64,000 bases of DNA from an uncultured Clostridia bacterium (GTDB lineage: Bacteria > Bacillota > Clostridia > Christensenellales > UBA1242). The notes below the pieces were generated by a model. That model saw nothing but the letters and a program-made list of their open reading frames with translations, had not been told where the DNA came from and did not search any database. Location of the stretch: contig CALBHW010000059.1 of the NCBI GenBank assembly GCA_937893125.1, forward strand, positions 1 through 64,000, written 5' to 3'. Made by a program: the position numbers and the translations under genes. Shown here one piece after another: positions 1 to 8,672 of the stretch (its first letter is position 1; every line of letters starts with the position of its first letter).

Positions 1-3000
1 AGCGAAGAAGGGCTTTTATTGTATAAAGAGACTTTGACGCGACTTAATAAAAAAGTGGTCGTTTTTGAAGAAAAACTTCCACTTCTTGTTACTATTTCCG
101 AGAAAAACTCAAAAGAATTTAAAGATTATTATATTTCACTTTCAAAACTTGCCCAAAATGATTGGGATGTTTTACTTTTATCACCATCTGCACTTTTTCA
201 AAAGGTGCCGACAAAAGATTTTTTGTTGTCTCATAATTTAGAGTTTAATGTCGGGGGTGAATATAATTTTGACGACCTTTCAAACAAACTTGTTTCAATG
301 GGGTATAAAAGGCAAGATGTTGTTTTAGATGCTGGTGACTTTTCAATCAAAGGCGATATTGTAGATATTTTTCCAGTGGGCAAAAGTAGTCCAATCAAAA
401 TTAGTTTTTTTGATGACGAAATAGAAAGTATAAAAACTTATGATATAGAAAACTTTAAACTTTTAGACGACAAAAAGACAGAGACAATCTATTGCAATTC
501 TTTTATTGACCTAAATGAAATTGACTTTGATGATATTGAGAAAAAAATCAAGAAAGATTTGAGTACTTTGAAACTAAAAGATGAAAATATGTTAAGAATT
601 AGCGAAATAGTATCGACGCAACTAGAGTATTTGCGTGCTAAAAGCAATTTTTCGTCAGTCTTTTTCGCGCCATATTTAGACTATTTTTTGATGGGAATTT
701 TAGATTACGCAAAAGGTGCAACCATTCTTTTTGACGAACCAAAACTTATTTATGACAAACTTGGCTCAATAAATAGCGAAAATGTAGAGAGTTTTCTTGA
801 CCTTTCAATGTCGGGCGAATTTTTGCCAAAAAATATGGATTTTTATTTTACTTTTAAGGAAATCCTTGAAAAAATTAGCAATTTTAACAAAATCGCATAC
901 GCTAGACTAGTTTCTCAAAACAAATTTTTTGAAAGCAAAAAAATCGTAAACTTTATTTGTCCGCATGTTCCAAAATTTGTTGATAATTATATAGAACTTG
1001 CAAATCAAATTAAGGATTATTTGTCGAATAATTATACAATCGCCTTGTCTTTAGGTGATAGCCTTCATCAAAACAAAATGAAAAATATTTTGGATGAAAT
1101 GGGGATAAAATATTCTTTTTGTAAGACCTTAACGGAACTAAAAAAGGAAGTTGTCGGAATCTTAGAAAAGGGTTTAATTTCTTCCGTTAATTTTGAAATG
1201 GAACGTCTACTTATTGTTGGCGAAAAGGAACTTTTAACGCATGTTCAAACAACAAAAGTTGAAACAAAAGAGAATGTTAAATCAAAATTTTTGCCAAAGG
1301 TTGGCGACTATGTCGTTCACGAAATTCACGGAATAGGAAAGTGTATTGGAATTGAAAAACTGCGTCTAACTTCCGTTTCGCGCGACTATATAATAATAGA
1401 ATATCGTGACGGCGATAAATTGTATGTCCCAAGTGAAAATACAGACCTTTTATCTGCTTTTTCGGGTGAATCTGAACCAAAATGCAATAAAATAGGCGGA
1501 ACAGAGTTTTACAAAATAAAGCAAAAAGTCAAAAATTCGCTCAAACAAATGACTTTTGATTTAGTCAAAGTTTATGGCGAAAGGCTAAACACAAAAGGCT
1601 TTAAATATTCAAAAGATACTTATCTTCAAGAAACTTTTGAAAAGTCTTTTCCTTATGAATATACGGATGACCAAAAGAAAGCACTCGTTGAAATTAAGCG
1701 GGATATGGAAAGTGACCGCATTATGGATAGGCTTCTTTGCGGAGATGTCGGCTTTGGAAAGACGGAAGTCGCACTCGCAACCGCTTTTAAAGCAATTCAG
1801 GACGGCAAACAAGTGGCGTTTATTTGCCCGACAACAATTCTTTGTGAGCAACATTATGCAACTTGTATGTCGCGTCTTTCAAATTTTATGGTAAGAGTTG
1901 CTTGTCTTAATCGTTTTAAGAGTGAAAAAGAGCAAAAACAAATCAAATCCGACCTTAAAGACGGAAAAATTGACCTTATCGTCGGCACACATAAGTTGCT
2001 TGGGCGAGATGTTAAATTTAAAGATTTAGGACTTATTATAATCGACGAAGAGCAAAGATTTGGTGTCGATGACAAGGATAAATTGAAAAACATCAAAAAG
2101 TCGGTTGATGTTTTGTCACTTTCCGCAACTCCAATTCCAAGAACGCTTTATATGTCACTTGTCGGAATTAGAGACGTCAGTTTCTTGTCAACTGCGCCTA
2201 GACAACGAAAAAAGATTGTCACACAGGTTATTGATTATTCGGACTCGCTTCTTTTAAGTGCGTGCAAAAAAGAACTCGACCGCGACGGACAAGTTTTAAT
2301 TGTGTATAACAAAGTTGCGTCGATAACAAATTTTTATTCGCATGTAAAATCTCTTTTGCCTGACGCAAAAATTGGTTTTGCACACGGGCAAATGGATAGT
2401 AAAACCTTGGAGAAAGCGATTTACGACCTTTATTCCAGAAAAACCCAAATTTTGATTAGTACAGTTTTAATTGAAAATGGAATTGATTTGCCTTACGCGA
2501 ACACTCTTTTTGTTGTTGATGCGGACAAGTTAGGACTTTCACAACTCTACCAACTTCGCGGGCGTGTCGGTCGAAGCAACATCGAAGCCTATGCCTATTT
2601 TAGTTTTTCAAAAGACAAAACTTTGACGGTTGATAGTTACAAAAGACTGGACGCAATTATGGAGTTTTCCGATTTTGGAAGTGGTTACAAAATTGCGATG
2701 CGCGACCTTGAAATTCGTGGCGCGGGCGACATTTTGGGACGAAATCAGCACGGACATATGCAACAAGTCGGGTACGATTTATATGTAAAACTTTTGAACG
2801 AGGCAGTGCGTGAAATGCGTGGAGAAAAGGTCGAAGAAAGGCGAGAAATCAAAATAAATATTGATATTGACGCCTTTATTCCAGCGGGCTTTATTGAAAG
2901 TTCTGAAGAGAGAATTGACATTTATTCAAAAGTGAGTAGGATCAGTTCGCGAGATGAAATGCAGACACTTTTAAATGAAATTAAAACCGCTTATGGCGTT

Positions 3001-3282
3001 GTGCCAAGCCCTGTAAAACAACTTTGTCTTGTTGGACTTATAAAAAATCTTGCACAAAAATTGCTTGTTAGTAAAATTGTTTTAAATTCGTTTGGAACAA
3101 AGATTTACTTTTATGATGACGCAAAAAATATGGATTTTTTTAAAAAATTTAGCGAAAAAAGCGTGCTTTTTTGTTTAATGGACGACAAATTGCCAATAAT
3201 TAGTATTAAGCGAGAAGAAAATGTTTTTGACTCCGAGCAAAATTTGCTAAAATTTTTGGAAAAATTTGCCAATGCGGACTAA
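1..3282 (+). CDS. mfd: Transcription-repair coupling factor Mfd, 5' end beyond the window
   Basis: Mfd is the ATP-driven translocase that removes stalled RNA polymerase from lesions and recruits UvrA. The reading frame is open to the left edge, so the TTG at 19 is not a credible start; by comparison with Bacillus Mfd, roughly 60-70 residues are missing. Numbering from that TTG, residues 1-400 are the UvrB-like N-terminal region (DFSIKGDIVDIFP). Residues 425-500 are the CarD-like RNA polymerase interaction domain (VGDYVVHEIHGIG). The RecG-like helicase core has Walker A GDVGFGKTE near 575, DEEQRF at 676, SATPIPRT at 702 and LRGRVGRS near 846. The C-terminal TRCF domain follows. All key motifs are intact. 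It lies just upstream of a PrsA/SurA-like gene, an order common in Clostridia. The identification is secure. Confidence 0.97.
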   Translation, partial: SEEGLLLYKETLTRLNKKVVVFEEKLPLLVTISEKNSKEFKDYYISLSKLAQNDWDVLLLSPSALFQKVPTKDFLLSHNLEFNVGGEYNFDDLSNKLVSMGYKRQDVVLDAGDFSIKGDIVDIFPVGKSSPIKISFFDDEIESIKTYDIENFKLLDDKKTETIYCNSFIDLNEIDFDDIEKKIKKDLSTLKLKDENMLRISEIVSTQLEYLRAKSNFSSVFFAPYLDYFLMGILDYAKGATILFDEPKLIYDKLGSINSENVESFLDLSMSGEFLPKNMDFYFTFKEILEKISNFNKIAYARLVSQNKFFESKKIVNFICPHVPKFVDNYIELANQIKDYLSNNYTIALSLGDSLHQNKMKNILDEMGIKYSFCKTLTELKKEVVGILEKGLISSVNFEMERLLIVGEKELLTHVQTTKVETKENVKSKFLPKVGDYVVHEIHGIGKCIGIEKLRLTSVSRDYIIIEYRDGDKLYVPSENTDLLSAFSGESEPKCNKIGGTEFYKIKQKVKNSLKQMTFDLVKVYGERLNTKGFKYSKDTYLQETFEKSFPYEYTDDQKKALVEIKRDMESDRIMDRLLCGDVGFGKTEVALATAFKAIQDGKQVAFICPTTILCEQHYATCMSRLSNFMVRVACLNRFKSEKEQKQIKSDLKDGKIDLIVGTHKLLGRDVKFKDLGLIIIDEEQRFGVDDKDKLKNIKKSVDVLSLSATPIPRTLYMSLVGIRDVSFLSTAPRQRKKIVTQVIDYSDSLLLSACKKELDRDGQVLIVYNKVASITNFYSHVKSLLPDAKIGFAHGQMDSKTLEKAIYDLYSRKTQILISTVLIENGIDLPYANTLFVVDADKLGLSQLYQLRGRVGRSNIEAYAYFSFSKDKTLTVDSYKRLDAIMEFSDFGSGYKIAMRDLEIRGAGDILGRNQHGHMQQVGYDLYVKLLNEAVREMRGEKVEERREIKINIDIDAFIPAGFIESSEERIDIYSKVSRISSRDEMQTLLNEIKTAYGVVPSPVKQLCLVGLIKNLAQKLLVSKIVLNSFGTKIYFYDDAKNMDFFKKFSEKSVLFCLMDDKLPIISIKREENVFDSEQNLLKFLEKFANAD

Positions 3283-3463
3283 TTTGTTTAAGATACTCAA
3301 AACAAGGCGGGAAAAGCTATCTAATAAAGATTTCTTACGCGTTTAAAGACAAAAGTGTAATTTATTTTTACACAAAATTTGAATACAAAAAGAGAAGTTT
3401 TTAAAAATATTTGTTTTTGTGGAAAAATAAACAACTTTCCTTGCAAAAACCCCGATTAAATAA

Positions 3464-3492
3464 TTGATTTTTATTGTTTTATAATGTATAAT
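3464..3492 (+). promoter_or_regulatory. Sigma-A-type promoter of the foldase lipoprotein gene
   Basis: TTGATT (3464-3469) and TATAAT (3487-3492) are separated by 17 bases, a near-consensus vegetative promoter. It predicts a transcript start near 3499 and a leader of about 115 bases before the GTG at 3616. The gap of about 180 bases between the end of mfd and this promoter contains only a 6-bp hairpin (GTGTAA 3355-3360 with TTACAC 3368-3373) and no gene. Confidence 0.75.
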
Positions 3493-3498
3493 ACTTCC

Positions 3499-3575
3499 AT
3501 AGGCTTTGCTTAGAAGTCTATCCTGTTTTAGGTTTGTAACCTTTTGTGAGCTTTGATCGTTTTTAAAAGAAGCGT
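3499..3575 (+). other. Structured 5' leader of the foldase lipoprotein gene
   Basis: Just after the predicted start site, ATAGGCTT (3499-3506) can pair with AAGTCTAT (3514-3521), and AGGTT (3530-3534) with AACCT (3538-3542). A weaker GCTT/AAGC pairing follows at about 3550-3573. It matches no riboswitch class I recognise. It may only be a stabilising 5' structure. Confidence 0.3.
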
Positions 3576-3615
3576 GAAAACTCTAAAAAAATGACTTTAT
3601 TATTGGAGCGAAAAA

Positions 3616-5334
3616 GTGAAGAAAAAAATTGCTACATTTGTATTACTTATGTTTTCAGCCCTTTGCGTTTTGACGGGGTGCAACTTGTTCAATAAAGACA
3701 ACTCAATGTCTTTAAATTCTATCGTCGCGTCAAACGGTAAGTACACTGTGACAAGGGAAGAACTTATTAACGCCTACAACAACGGCGGATATTATTATGC
3801 TTATTCATATGGATATTCGCAAGAAGAAGCGTTGCAAAAGACTATTGATGAACTTTTAGATCAAAAATATCTTATTGACTACCTTGATTCTCAACCTGAA
3901 TATGCTTTAACAAGTGATGATTATAGTGAAGTTGTTGCTAATACTTGGGAATATCTTGACAGTGGTTTAAAATCCTACTTGAACGTTGTAAAGCAAGAAC
4001 TTGATATTGAAGTTGTAGAAGAAAGCGAAGAAGAGAAGAGTGAGGACCCAGAATACGCTGTGAAAGCAGGTTATGTGTCAAAATTTACTACTCTTGACGG
4101 AAAAATTGTCTATAAAGAGACCGATGCTGAAAAAGAAAAACGTTTTAACAGGACTTTTACTGGCGAAGATGACGCAAAGGCGTTTGCTTTGACATATATT
4201 GATGAATATGAAAAACATATTGATACAACAAATAAAGATTTAAAAACAAGAACTTGGAAAAGATTTATTAGTGCGCTTAAAAGTGCGCAAAAGAGTTATA
4301 AATATAGCGATATGTCAGATTCGGCCGTTATAACTCGTCAAATAGAAAAGATTTTTTTAAGCAACCTTGACTCGCAAAAAATTACAAAATTCCAAGAAAG
4401 AGTAAAAGACCATAATGGGCTAAAATATGATGCAACTCTTGGAAAATATGTTCCACTTGATACAACTTTGACCAAAATAGCGGAAAAATACGCTAAAAAG
4501 TATGATGAAAATGTTTCTCTTTATAATAGTTTTAAAGATAAAAACAACTATTATAAGGCGCTTTCGACCACAAGTTATAGAGACAACTTTGTTTACTATG
4601 GAAACCAAAGTGAAGAGACAATGATTACTTGCACTCACATTTTGATTAAACTTAGCGACACTCAAACAGCGAATATTTCAGCGTTAAAGAATAAATATTC
4701 TGGTGAAAAACTAGAAATTGCAAAAGCTCTTGAAGAATCTGCAGACAATACTCCTGCGTTTGAGAGAAGTTTAGAAACTGGCGAAGTTGTGGATAATGAG
4801 GGTATTTCAGTTACAAAGTTATATGAAAATATCCAAGAATCACTTAAAAATGTGACCGATTTAGAAGAAAGAGTATCAATTTTTAACGATTATTTATATA
4901 AATATAATGTTGATAAGGGTATTATCAATGCAAAATATGACTATGTTGTTGGGACAAAAAATTCTCAAATGGTCGAGACATTTACAAACCTTGTGAGAGA
5001 CCTTTATAATGACGGAAAAGGCACTGTGGGTAGTATCGGAATGGTTTATGAATCAAACGATAATTATAGCGGTTATCACATTGTTATGTATACGGGAACT
5101 TTAAATAACCTTTATAATAACTCAAAAGAGGTCGAAAGTTTGTCGTTATATAATGTTTATGATGTATTAAGTAAAGTAAAAACCTCTCTTAGTTATAATG
5201 AAAATTTGTTTGATTATTTCTATGATGCAGTTGTTACAGACAATTACAATACAATTAAAGCTAATTTAATTGACTCACAAAAGAACGGGCAAGCTACAAC
5301 TTATAATAAAGGGAATTATTCTGACCTTTACTAA
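3616..5334 (+). CDS. PrsA/SurA-like peptidyl-prolyl isomerase lipoprotein
   Basis: This is a probable extracytoplasmic foldase held to the outer face of the membrane by a lipid anchor. The GTG start is supported by GGAG at 3605-3608. Residues 1-22 form a lipoprotein signal ending in L-T-G-C with Cys22. Residues 35-90 resemble the SurA/PrsA N-terminal region (VTREELINAYN, then a helix ending ELLDQKYLIDYL). A strongly acidic stretch lies near 135-150. The parvulin signature is split: THILIKL near residue 340 and GYHIVMYTG near 486, with a longer and more diverged intervening region than usual. At 572 residues it is about twice the length of Bacillus PrsA. Isomerase activity is uncertain because the middle of the parvulin fold is hard to trace. 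The position after mfd matches Clostridia. It could assist folding of large secreted proteins, but nothing here ties it to the giant lipoproteins. Confidence 0.75.
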   Translation: MKKKIATFVLLMFSALCVLTGCNLFNKDNSMSLNSIVASNGKYTVTREELINAYNNGGYYYAYSYGYSQEEALQKTIDELLDQKYLIDYLDSQPEYALTSDDYSEVVANTWEYLDSGLKSYLNVVKQELDIEVVEESEEEKSEDPEYAVKAGYVSKFTTLDGKIVYKETDAEKEKRFNRTFTGEDDAKAFALTYIDEYEKHIDTTNKDLKTRTWKRFISALKSAQKSYKYSDMSDSAVITRQIEKIFLSNLDSQKITKFQERVKDHNGLKYDATLGKYVPLDTTLTKIAEKYAKKYDENVSLYNSFKDKNNYYKALSTTSYRDNFVYYGNQSEETMITCTHILIKLSDTQTANISALKNKYSGEKLEIAKALEESADNTPAFERSLETGEVVDNEGISVTKLYENIQESLKNVTDLEERVSIFNDYLYKYNVDKGIINAKYDYVVGTKNSQMVETFTNLVRDLYNDGKGTVGSIGMVYESNDNYSGYHIVMYTGTLNNLYNNSKEVESLSLYNVYDVLSKVKTSLSYNENLFDYFYDAVVTDNYNTIKANLIDSQKNGQATTYNKGNYSDLY

Positions 5335-5342
5335 TGGATATT

Positions 5343-5370
5343 AAGCAAGATTTTTCTTGCTTTTGTCTGT
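5343..5370 (+). terminator. Intrinsic terminator after the foldase gene
   Basis: AAGCAAGA (5343-5350) pairs perfectly with TCTTGCTT (5355-5362) over a TTTT loop, followed by a T-rich run. Confidence 0.65.
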
Positions 5371-5397
5371 TTTTATCTCTAAAAAGGAGGAGAAAAT

Positions 5398-6789
5398 ATG
5401 TCGCAAAAAAGCAAAACAACGCCGAAAAAACGGCATGTTTTGTCAACGCCTTTACTTAAATTTATGAGATATAAGCGTGGCAAAGTGTCGCGATATCTTA
5501 GGAATTATGGCGCAAATGTCGCTGAATATACAAGATTTTATATCGCACCTTTGTCAAAGCAAGAAATAAAAAGTGATAGCGAAGAAAAAGCCGAGAAGTA
5601 CATTGAAACGACGCAAGCAAAAGCCCCAAACAAAAAGAAGAAGAAATTGCTGAACCTTCTTTATTTTGGGCTAAATATCATAGTTATTGGTATCGTTTTG
5701 TGGCTACAACTTTCTGGCGAAACCGACCCAAGAGAGCAATTGTCTACAATTTTTGGTGTCAATTGGTGGTTTATTTTGGCTGCTCTTGGAACATTTGCAC
5801 TGGGAATGATTTTAGACCAGGTTAGATATGCGGTTCTAATACATAAATCAACGGGCGCGTTTAGGTTCAATTTGTCCTATAAAATTGGTGCGCTAGGAAG
5901 ATATTATGATGTTATAACTCCACTTTCAACTGGCGGTCAACCATTTCAAGTCTTGTATTTAAATAGATACGGTGTTAAGGCTGGTGAAGGCATTTCCGTC
6001 GTTATGACGAAATACATTTTAAATCAAATTGTTTTATTTATTGGTGCGACCTTTTTCTTATTTAGAAATCTTATAGTCTCTGCAAACGGTGGCGTGTCGG
6101 GCTTTGCAACTGGGTTGGCATCAACATTCAGTTGGATAGGCTATTCTGTCCTTGCTGTTGTAATTTTTGTCGTTACATTTATTTCCTTAAACAAACGAGC
6201 AGGTGCTGGATTTGTTGTGGGGATTTTAAAACTACTTAGCAAAATTAGAATAGGAAAGTTTAGGCTTATCAAAGACTATAAAAAATCATTCCAAAGTGTT
6301 ATGCGTACGGTAAATGTTTGGCAAAAAACAACCAAAAACGCAATCAAATCACCGCTTGTTTTAATAACAAATGTCGTATGTGCTATAGGTTATTTTTTTA
6401 CTCTTTATTCAATGCCATTCTTTATATTTTGTGCGTTTGAGGGCTGGCACCCAGAGGCATGGATACAAATAATTACAATGTCAATTATGGTTGACTTATC
6501 ATCTGCCTTTAACCCTATTCCAATGGGAACTGGGACTGCAGACTTATCATTTACAGCGTTTTTTGCAACATTCTTTGCGACAAAAGGCGCTCAGGTTTGG
6601 GCACTTCTCATTTGGAGATTTATCTTCTACTACATCTACATTTTGCAAGGCTTCTTTGTCGTCAGTTATGATTATGTAATAGGTAATAGAAGGCTTGACA
6701 AATATAAAGAGTTTTGGAAGTTACCGCTTAGAGAACGTGCAAAAGTTAGACGCGAAGGAAGAATGAAAGAATTTATTTCCGACCGATAA
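5398..6789 (+). CDS. YbhN / LPG-synthase-TM (flippase-like) integral membrane protein
   Basis: This is a polytopic membrane protein of the UPF0104/YbhN group, the same fold as the flippase half of MprF. The ATG follows a strong AAGGAGG. Residues 1-83 are an unusually long, Lys/Arg-rich cytoplasmic extension with no hydrophobic segment. The first membrane segment is at about 85-105 and the second at about 122-145, with several more to about 425. The family motifs are visible as ITPLSTGGQPFQ (about 173) and NPIPMGTGTADLSF (about 372). The tail from about 430 is basic. There is no soluble lysyl-transferase domain, so it is not a complete MprF. Substrate is unknown; lipid or lipid-linked intermediate translocation is the family expectation. 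It stands alone between two terminators. Confidence 0.8.
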   Translation: MSQKSKTTPKKRHVLSTPLLKFMRYKRGKVSRYLRNYGANVAEYTRFYIAPLSKQEIKSDSEEKAEKYIETTQAKAPNKKKKKLLNLLYFGLNIIVIGIVLWLQLSGETDPREQLSTIFGVNWWFILAALGTFALGMILDQVRYAVLIHKSTGAFRFNLSYKIGALGRYYDVITPLSTGGQPFQVLYLNRYGVKAGEGISVVMTKYILNQIVLFIGATFFLFRNLIVSANGGVSGFATGLASTFSWIGYSVLAVVIFVVTFISLNKRAGAGFVVGILKLLSKIRIGKFRLIKDYKKSFQSVMRTVNVWQKTTKNAIKSPLVLITNVVCAIGYFFTLYSMPFFIFCAFEGWHPEAWIQIITMSIMVDLSSAFNPIPMGTGTADLSFTAFFATFFATKGAQVWALLIWRFIFYYIYILQGFFVVSYDYVIGNRRLDKYKEFWKLPLRERAKVRREGRMKEFISDR

Positions 6790-6837
6790 GTCGTTTACGC
6801 ATTTCCTTTATTTATGCAACTTTTATAGACTTAATTT

Positions 6838-6870
6838 ATACATCCGACCGTATGGTCGGATGTATTTTAT
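6838..6870 (+). terminator. Strong intrinsic terminator nested in a longer inverted repeat
   Basis: ATACATCCGACC (6838-6849) and GGTCGGATGTAT (6854-6865) form a perfect 12-bp stem with a GTAT loop and trailing T residues. An outer pair, TCGTTTAC (6791-6798) and GTAAACGA (6871-6878), can close around it. Confidence 0.8.
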
Positions 6871-7060
6871 GTAAACGATTTAGCGGTTTGATAAAAAAAT
6901 TATTTTGTATTTCTTAAATTATTACATATTTTCAATGAAATATAATATATAATTACAGAGCGTATTTGTGGCGCAAATGTTAAAAAATAACTTTAAATGT
7001 TTTTTTAAATCAATGTAAATATTTTAGTTTAAGAATGAAATTATCGTCAATAATTTTTGT

Positions 7061-7738
7061 ATGGAAAATTGCAAAATTGAAAATAAAAACCATCTAACTT
7101 TTAGTGAAAAGATCACCAAAAAATATGACAAAAAATACTCACAAAATACATATAAAAATTATGGGGAAAAGCGCATAAAAAATAAAGAAAAAATATATAA
7201 AAAAAGTAGCAAAAATAAATGCACAAAAATTGATAAATTTTTTAAAAAAGATTGTAAATTTTTTGCAAATTTTTGTTATTTATTTTTGGCTGTAATTTTT
7301 GTTATAATTAGCACACTTTTTGTTGTTCAACATAAAAATAGCGACAACTTTTTTGGCTATTTTTCGCGAATAGAAAATGCTGAATTTTGTTATGTAGTAA
7401 ATGACAATTTTACGGATAAAAAGGATGTGAGAATTGTTAGTACTATGAACTGTCAATTTGTGTATTTTAATAAGACAAAGGATGATTTTGTAGGTGCTGA
7501 TATTAAGTATAAACAAGTGAGTTTTCCTTTGCATAATTTTGACGAAAAAAGCGTATTAGAAAACCTTAACATTTCCATAACAAAACGCGAATATGTAAAT
7601 GGTATTTCTATCATATATGGGTACTCGCCTAATTTTGCAAAATCTATTTGTGTGGGGAACGCGAAAATAAATTTTCAATTTGCAATAAATGACCAAACTG
7701 TAACTATTGGTTATCCAATGATTTTTGGCGCTTTTTAA
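7061..7738 (+). CDS. ywmB: Probable YwmB-like single-pass membrane protein
   Basis: Residues 1-66 are a Lys/Asn-rich cytoplasmic tail, 68-92 a single membrane helix, and the rest an extracytoplasmic domain. The C-terminus (INFQFAINDQTVTIGYPMI) resembles the end of Bacillus YwmB, which I recall as INLQIALR then TVTVGTPIV. The preceding segment (GISIIYGYSPNF) also has a YwmB feel. Context supports this: in Bacillus and Clostridia ywmB lies with murA, spoIID, spoIIQ and spoIIID, and here spoIIQ-type and spoIIID genes follow, although murA and spoIID are absent. No Shine-Dalgarno sequence is visible before the ATG, so the start, and hence the long basic tail, is uncertain. The role of YwmB is not well established. 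The rest of the domain was not recognised. Confidence 0.4.
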   Translation: MENCKIENKNHLTFSEKITKKYDKKYSQNTYKNYGEKRIKNKEKIYKKSSKNKCTKIDKFFKKDCKFFANFCYLFLAVIFVIISTLFVVQHKNSDNFFGYFSRIENAEFCYVVNDNFTDKKDVRIVSTMNCQFVYFNKTKDDFVGADIKYKQVSFPLHNFDEKSVLENLNISITKREYVNGISIIYGYSPNFAKSICVGNAKINFQFAINDQTVTIGYPMIFGAF

Positions 7739-7830
7739 ATTTAAAATAGGTTCTTTTAGTAATAGTTGTTAAAAAAAATAAATCATAGATAGTAAATTTT
7801 GAACTTGTTTCAAACTTTGTGCAAGCACCC

Positions 7831-7852
7831 ACGCAAAGCATTCGCTTTGCGT
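7831..7852. repeat. Perfect palindromic hairpin upstream of spoIIQ
   Basis: ACGCAAAGC (7831-7839) and GCTTTGCGT (7844-7852) flank ATTC. The arms are more GC-rich than their surroundings. Only TTTCC follows, so it is a poor T-run for a terminator of the ywmB-like gene, though it may act as one. The rest of the roughly 275-base gap (7739-8015) contains no gene. Confidence 0.5.
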
Positions 7853-7970
7853 TTCCAATTTAAATAATCATCAGCCCCGCAGAAAAGACAAGCGTTCCGA
7901 CTTAATTTCCAATAATAAAACTTTATTTTTGTTGCTTTTTTAAATGGGACAATAATTTTTTTAAAAAAAT

Positions 7971-7999
7971 GTTTAAGGCTCTAAATGTTGGCAATAATT
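7971..7999 (+). promoter_or_regulatory. Possible sigma-F-type promoter of spoIIQ
   Basis: GTTTA (7971-7975) fits the forespore sigma-F -35 consensus GYWTA, and GGCAATAATT (7990-7999) fits the -10 consensus GGNRANANTW. The spacer is 14 rather than the usual 15 bases. The implied start near 8005 would put the Shine-Dalgarno sequence almost at the RNA 5' end. spoIIQ is sigma-F dependent in Bacillus, which agrees. Matches of this kind arise easily in AT-rich DNA. Confidence 0.35.
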
Positions 8000-8015
8000 T
8001 GTGACAGGAGGGAGT

Positions 8016-8597
8016 ATGAAAGATTCTATTAGATATTTTTTTAAAAGACACAAAAGATTGTTACTTACATTGTCATGTTGTTTTGTGGCGGTTTTGCTTA
8101 TAAGTGTTGTTGCTCTTAAATCGTCAAAAACAGCGATTACGGATGATAAAACGGTTCAAACAAATAATCCTACTTCAATTTCCTTTATTATGCCAATAAA
8201 GGAAGGGGTTGTGATAAAGGATTATTCAAATACGGCTTTAAAGTACAATGCAACATTAAAACAATGGGAAGCACATAAGGCGGTTGATATAAAGGGCGCA
8301 GACGACGCAAATGTTCTAGCGGTCTATCCAGGCGAAGTTGTTTCAGTTGAAAGCGATTATTTGCGCGGAACAATTGTTACTATTGCTCACACGGGAAAAT
8401 TAAAAACCGTTTATGCGTCGCTTGATGACGATGTCTCAGTTAAAGTCGGTGACAGAGTAAATACTGGCGATGTTATTGGCAAAGTTTCAACCTCGGCAAA
8501 GGGTGAAGCAAAAGATGGCGCACACCTTCATTTTGAAGTTTTGCTAAACGATGTTAAAACCGATCCAAATCTTTATCTTCCAAATAGCAACAAATAA
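8016..8597 (+). CDS. spoIIQ: SpoIIQ-type M23/LytM-domain membrane protein
   Basis: The ATG at 8016 is chosen because AGGAGG (8006-8011) sits four bases before it; a GTG at 8001 would place that site inside the gene. Residues 1-14 are basic, 15-34 form one membrane helix, and about 65-190 form a LytM domain. Zinc-site residues are present: H87-x3-D91 and H170-L-H172. The position that is usually the catalytic His in Y-x-H-L is Ser135 (YASL), a replacement I associate with SpoIIQ-type proteins. In sporulation SpoIIQ is made in the forespore and binds SpoIIIAH across the intermembrane space. The intact HxxxD motif resembles clostridial rather than Bacillus SpoIIQ. Proximity to spoIIID and a sigma-F-like promoter support the role; a general M23 protein is the alternative. 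Confidence 0.72.
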   Translation: MKDSIRYFFKRHKRLLLTLSCCFVAVLLISVVALKSSKTAITDDKTVQTNNPTSISFIMPIKEGVVIKDYSNTALKYNATLKQWEAHKAVDIKGADDANVLAVYPGEVVSVESDYLRGTIVTIAHTGKLKTVYASLDDDVSVKVGDRVNTGDVIGKVSTSAKGEAKDGAHLHFEVLLNDVKTDPNLYLPNSNK

Positions 8598-8611
8598 TCG
8601 TGTCAAATTGC

Positions 8612-8640
8612 TTTACATCATTTTTTAAAAGGTGTAAAAT
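8612..8640 (+). promoter_or_regulatory. Sigma-A-type promoter of acpP
   Basis: TTTACA (8612-8617) and TAAAAT (8635-8640) are separated by 17 bases, 33 bases before the acpP start. Confidence 0.7.
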
Positions 8641-8672
8641 ATACACAAGATTTGTATTTGTTGGAGGAAATT

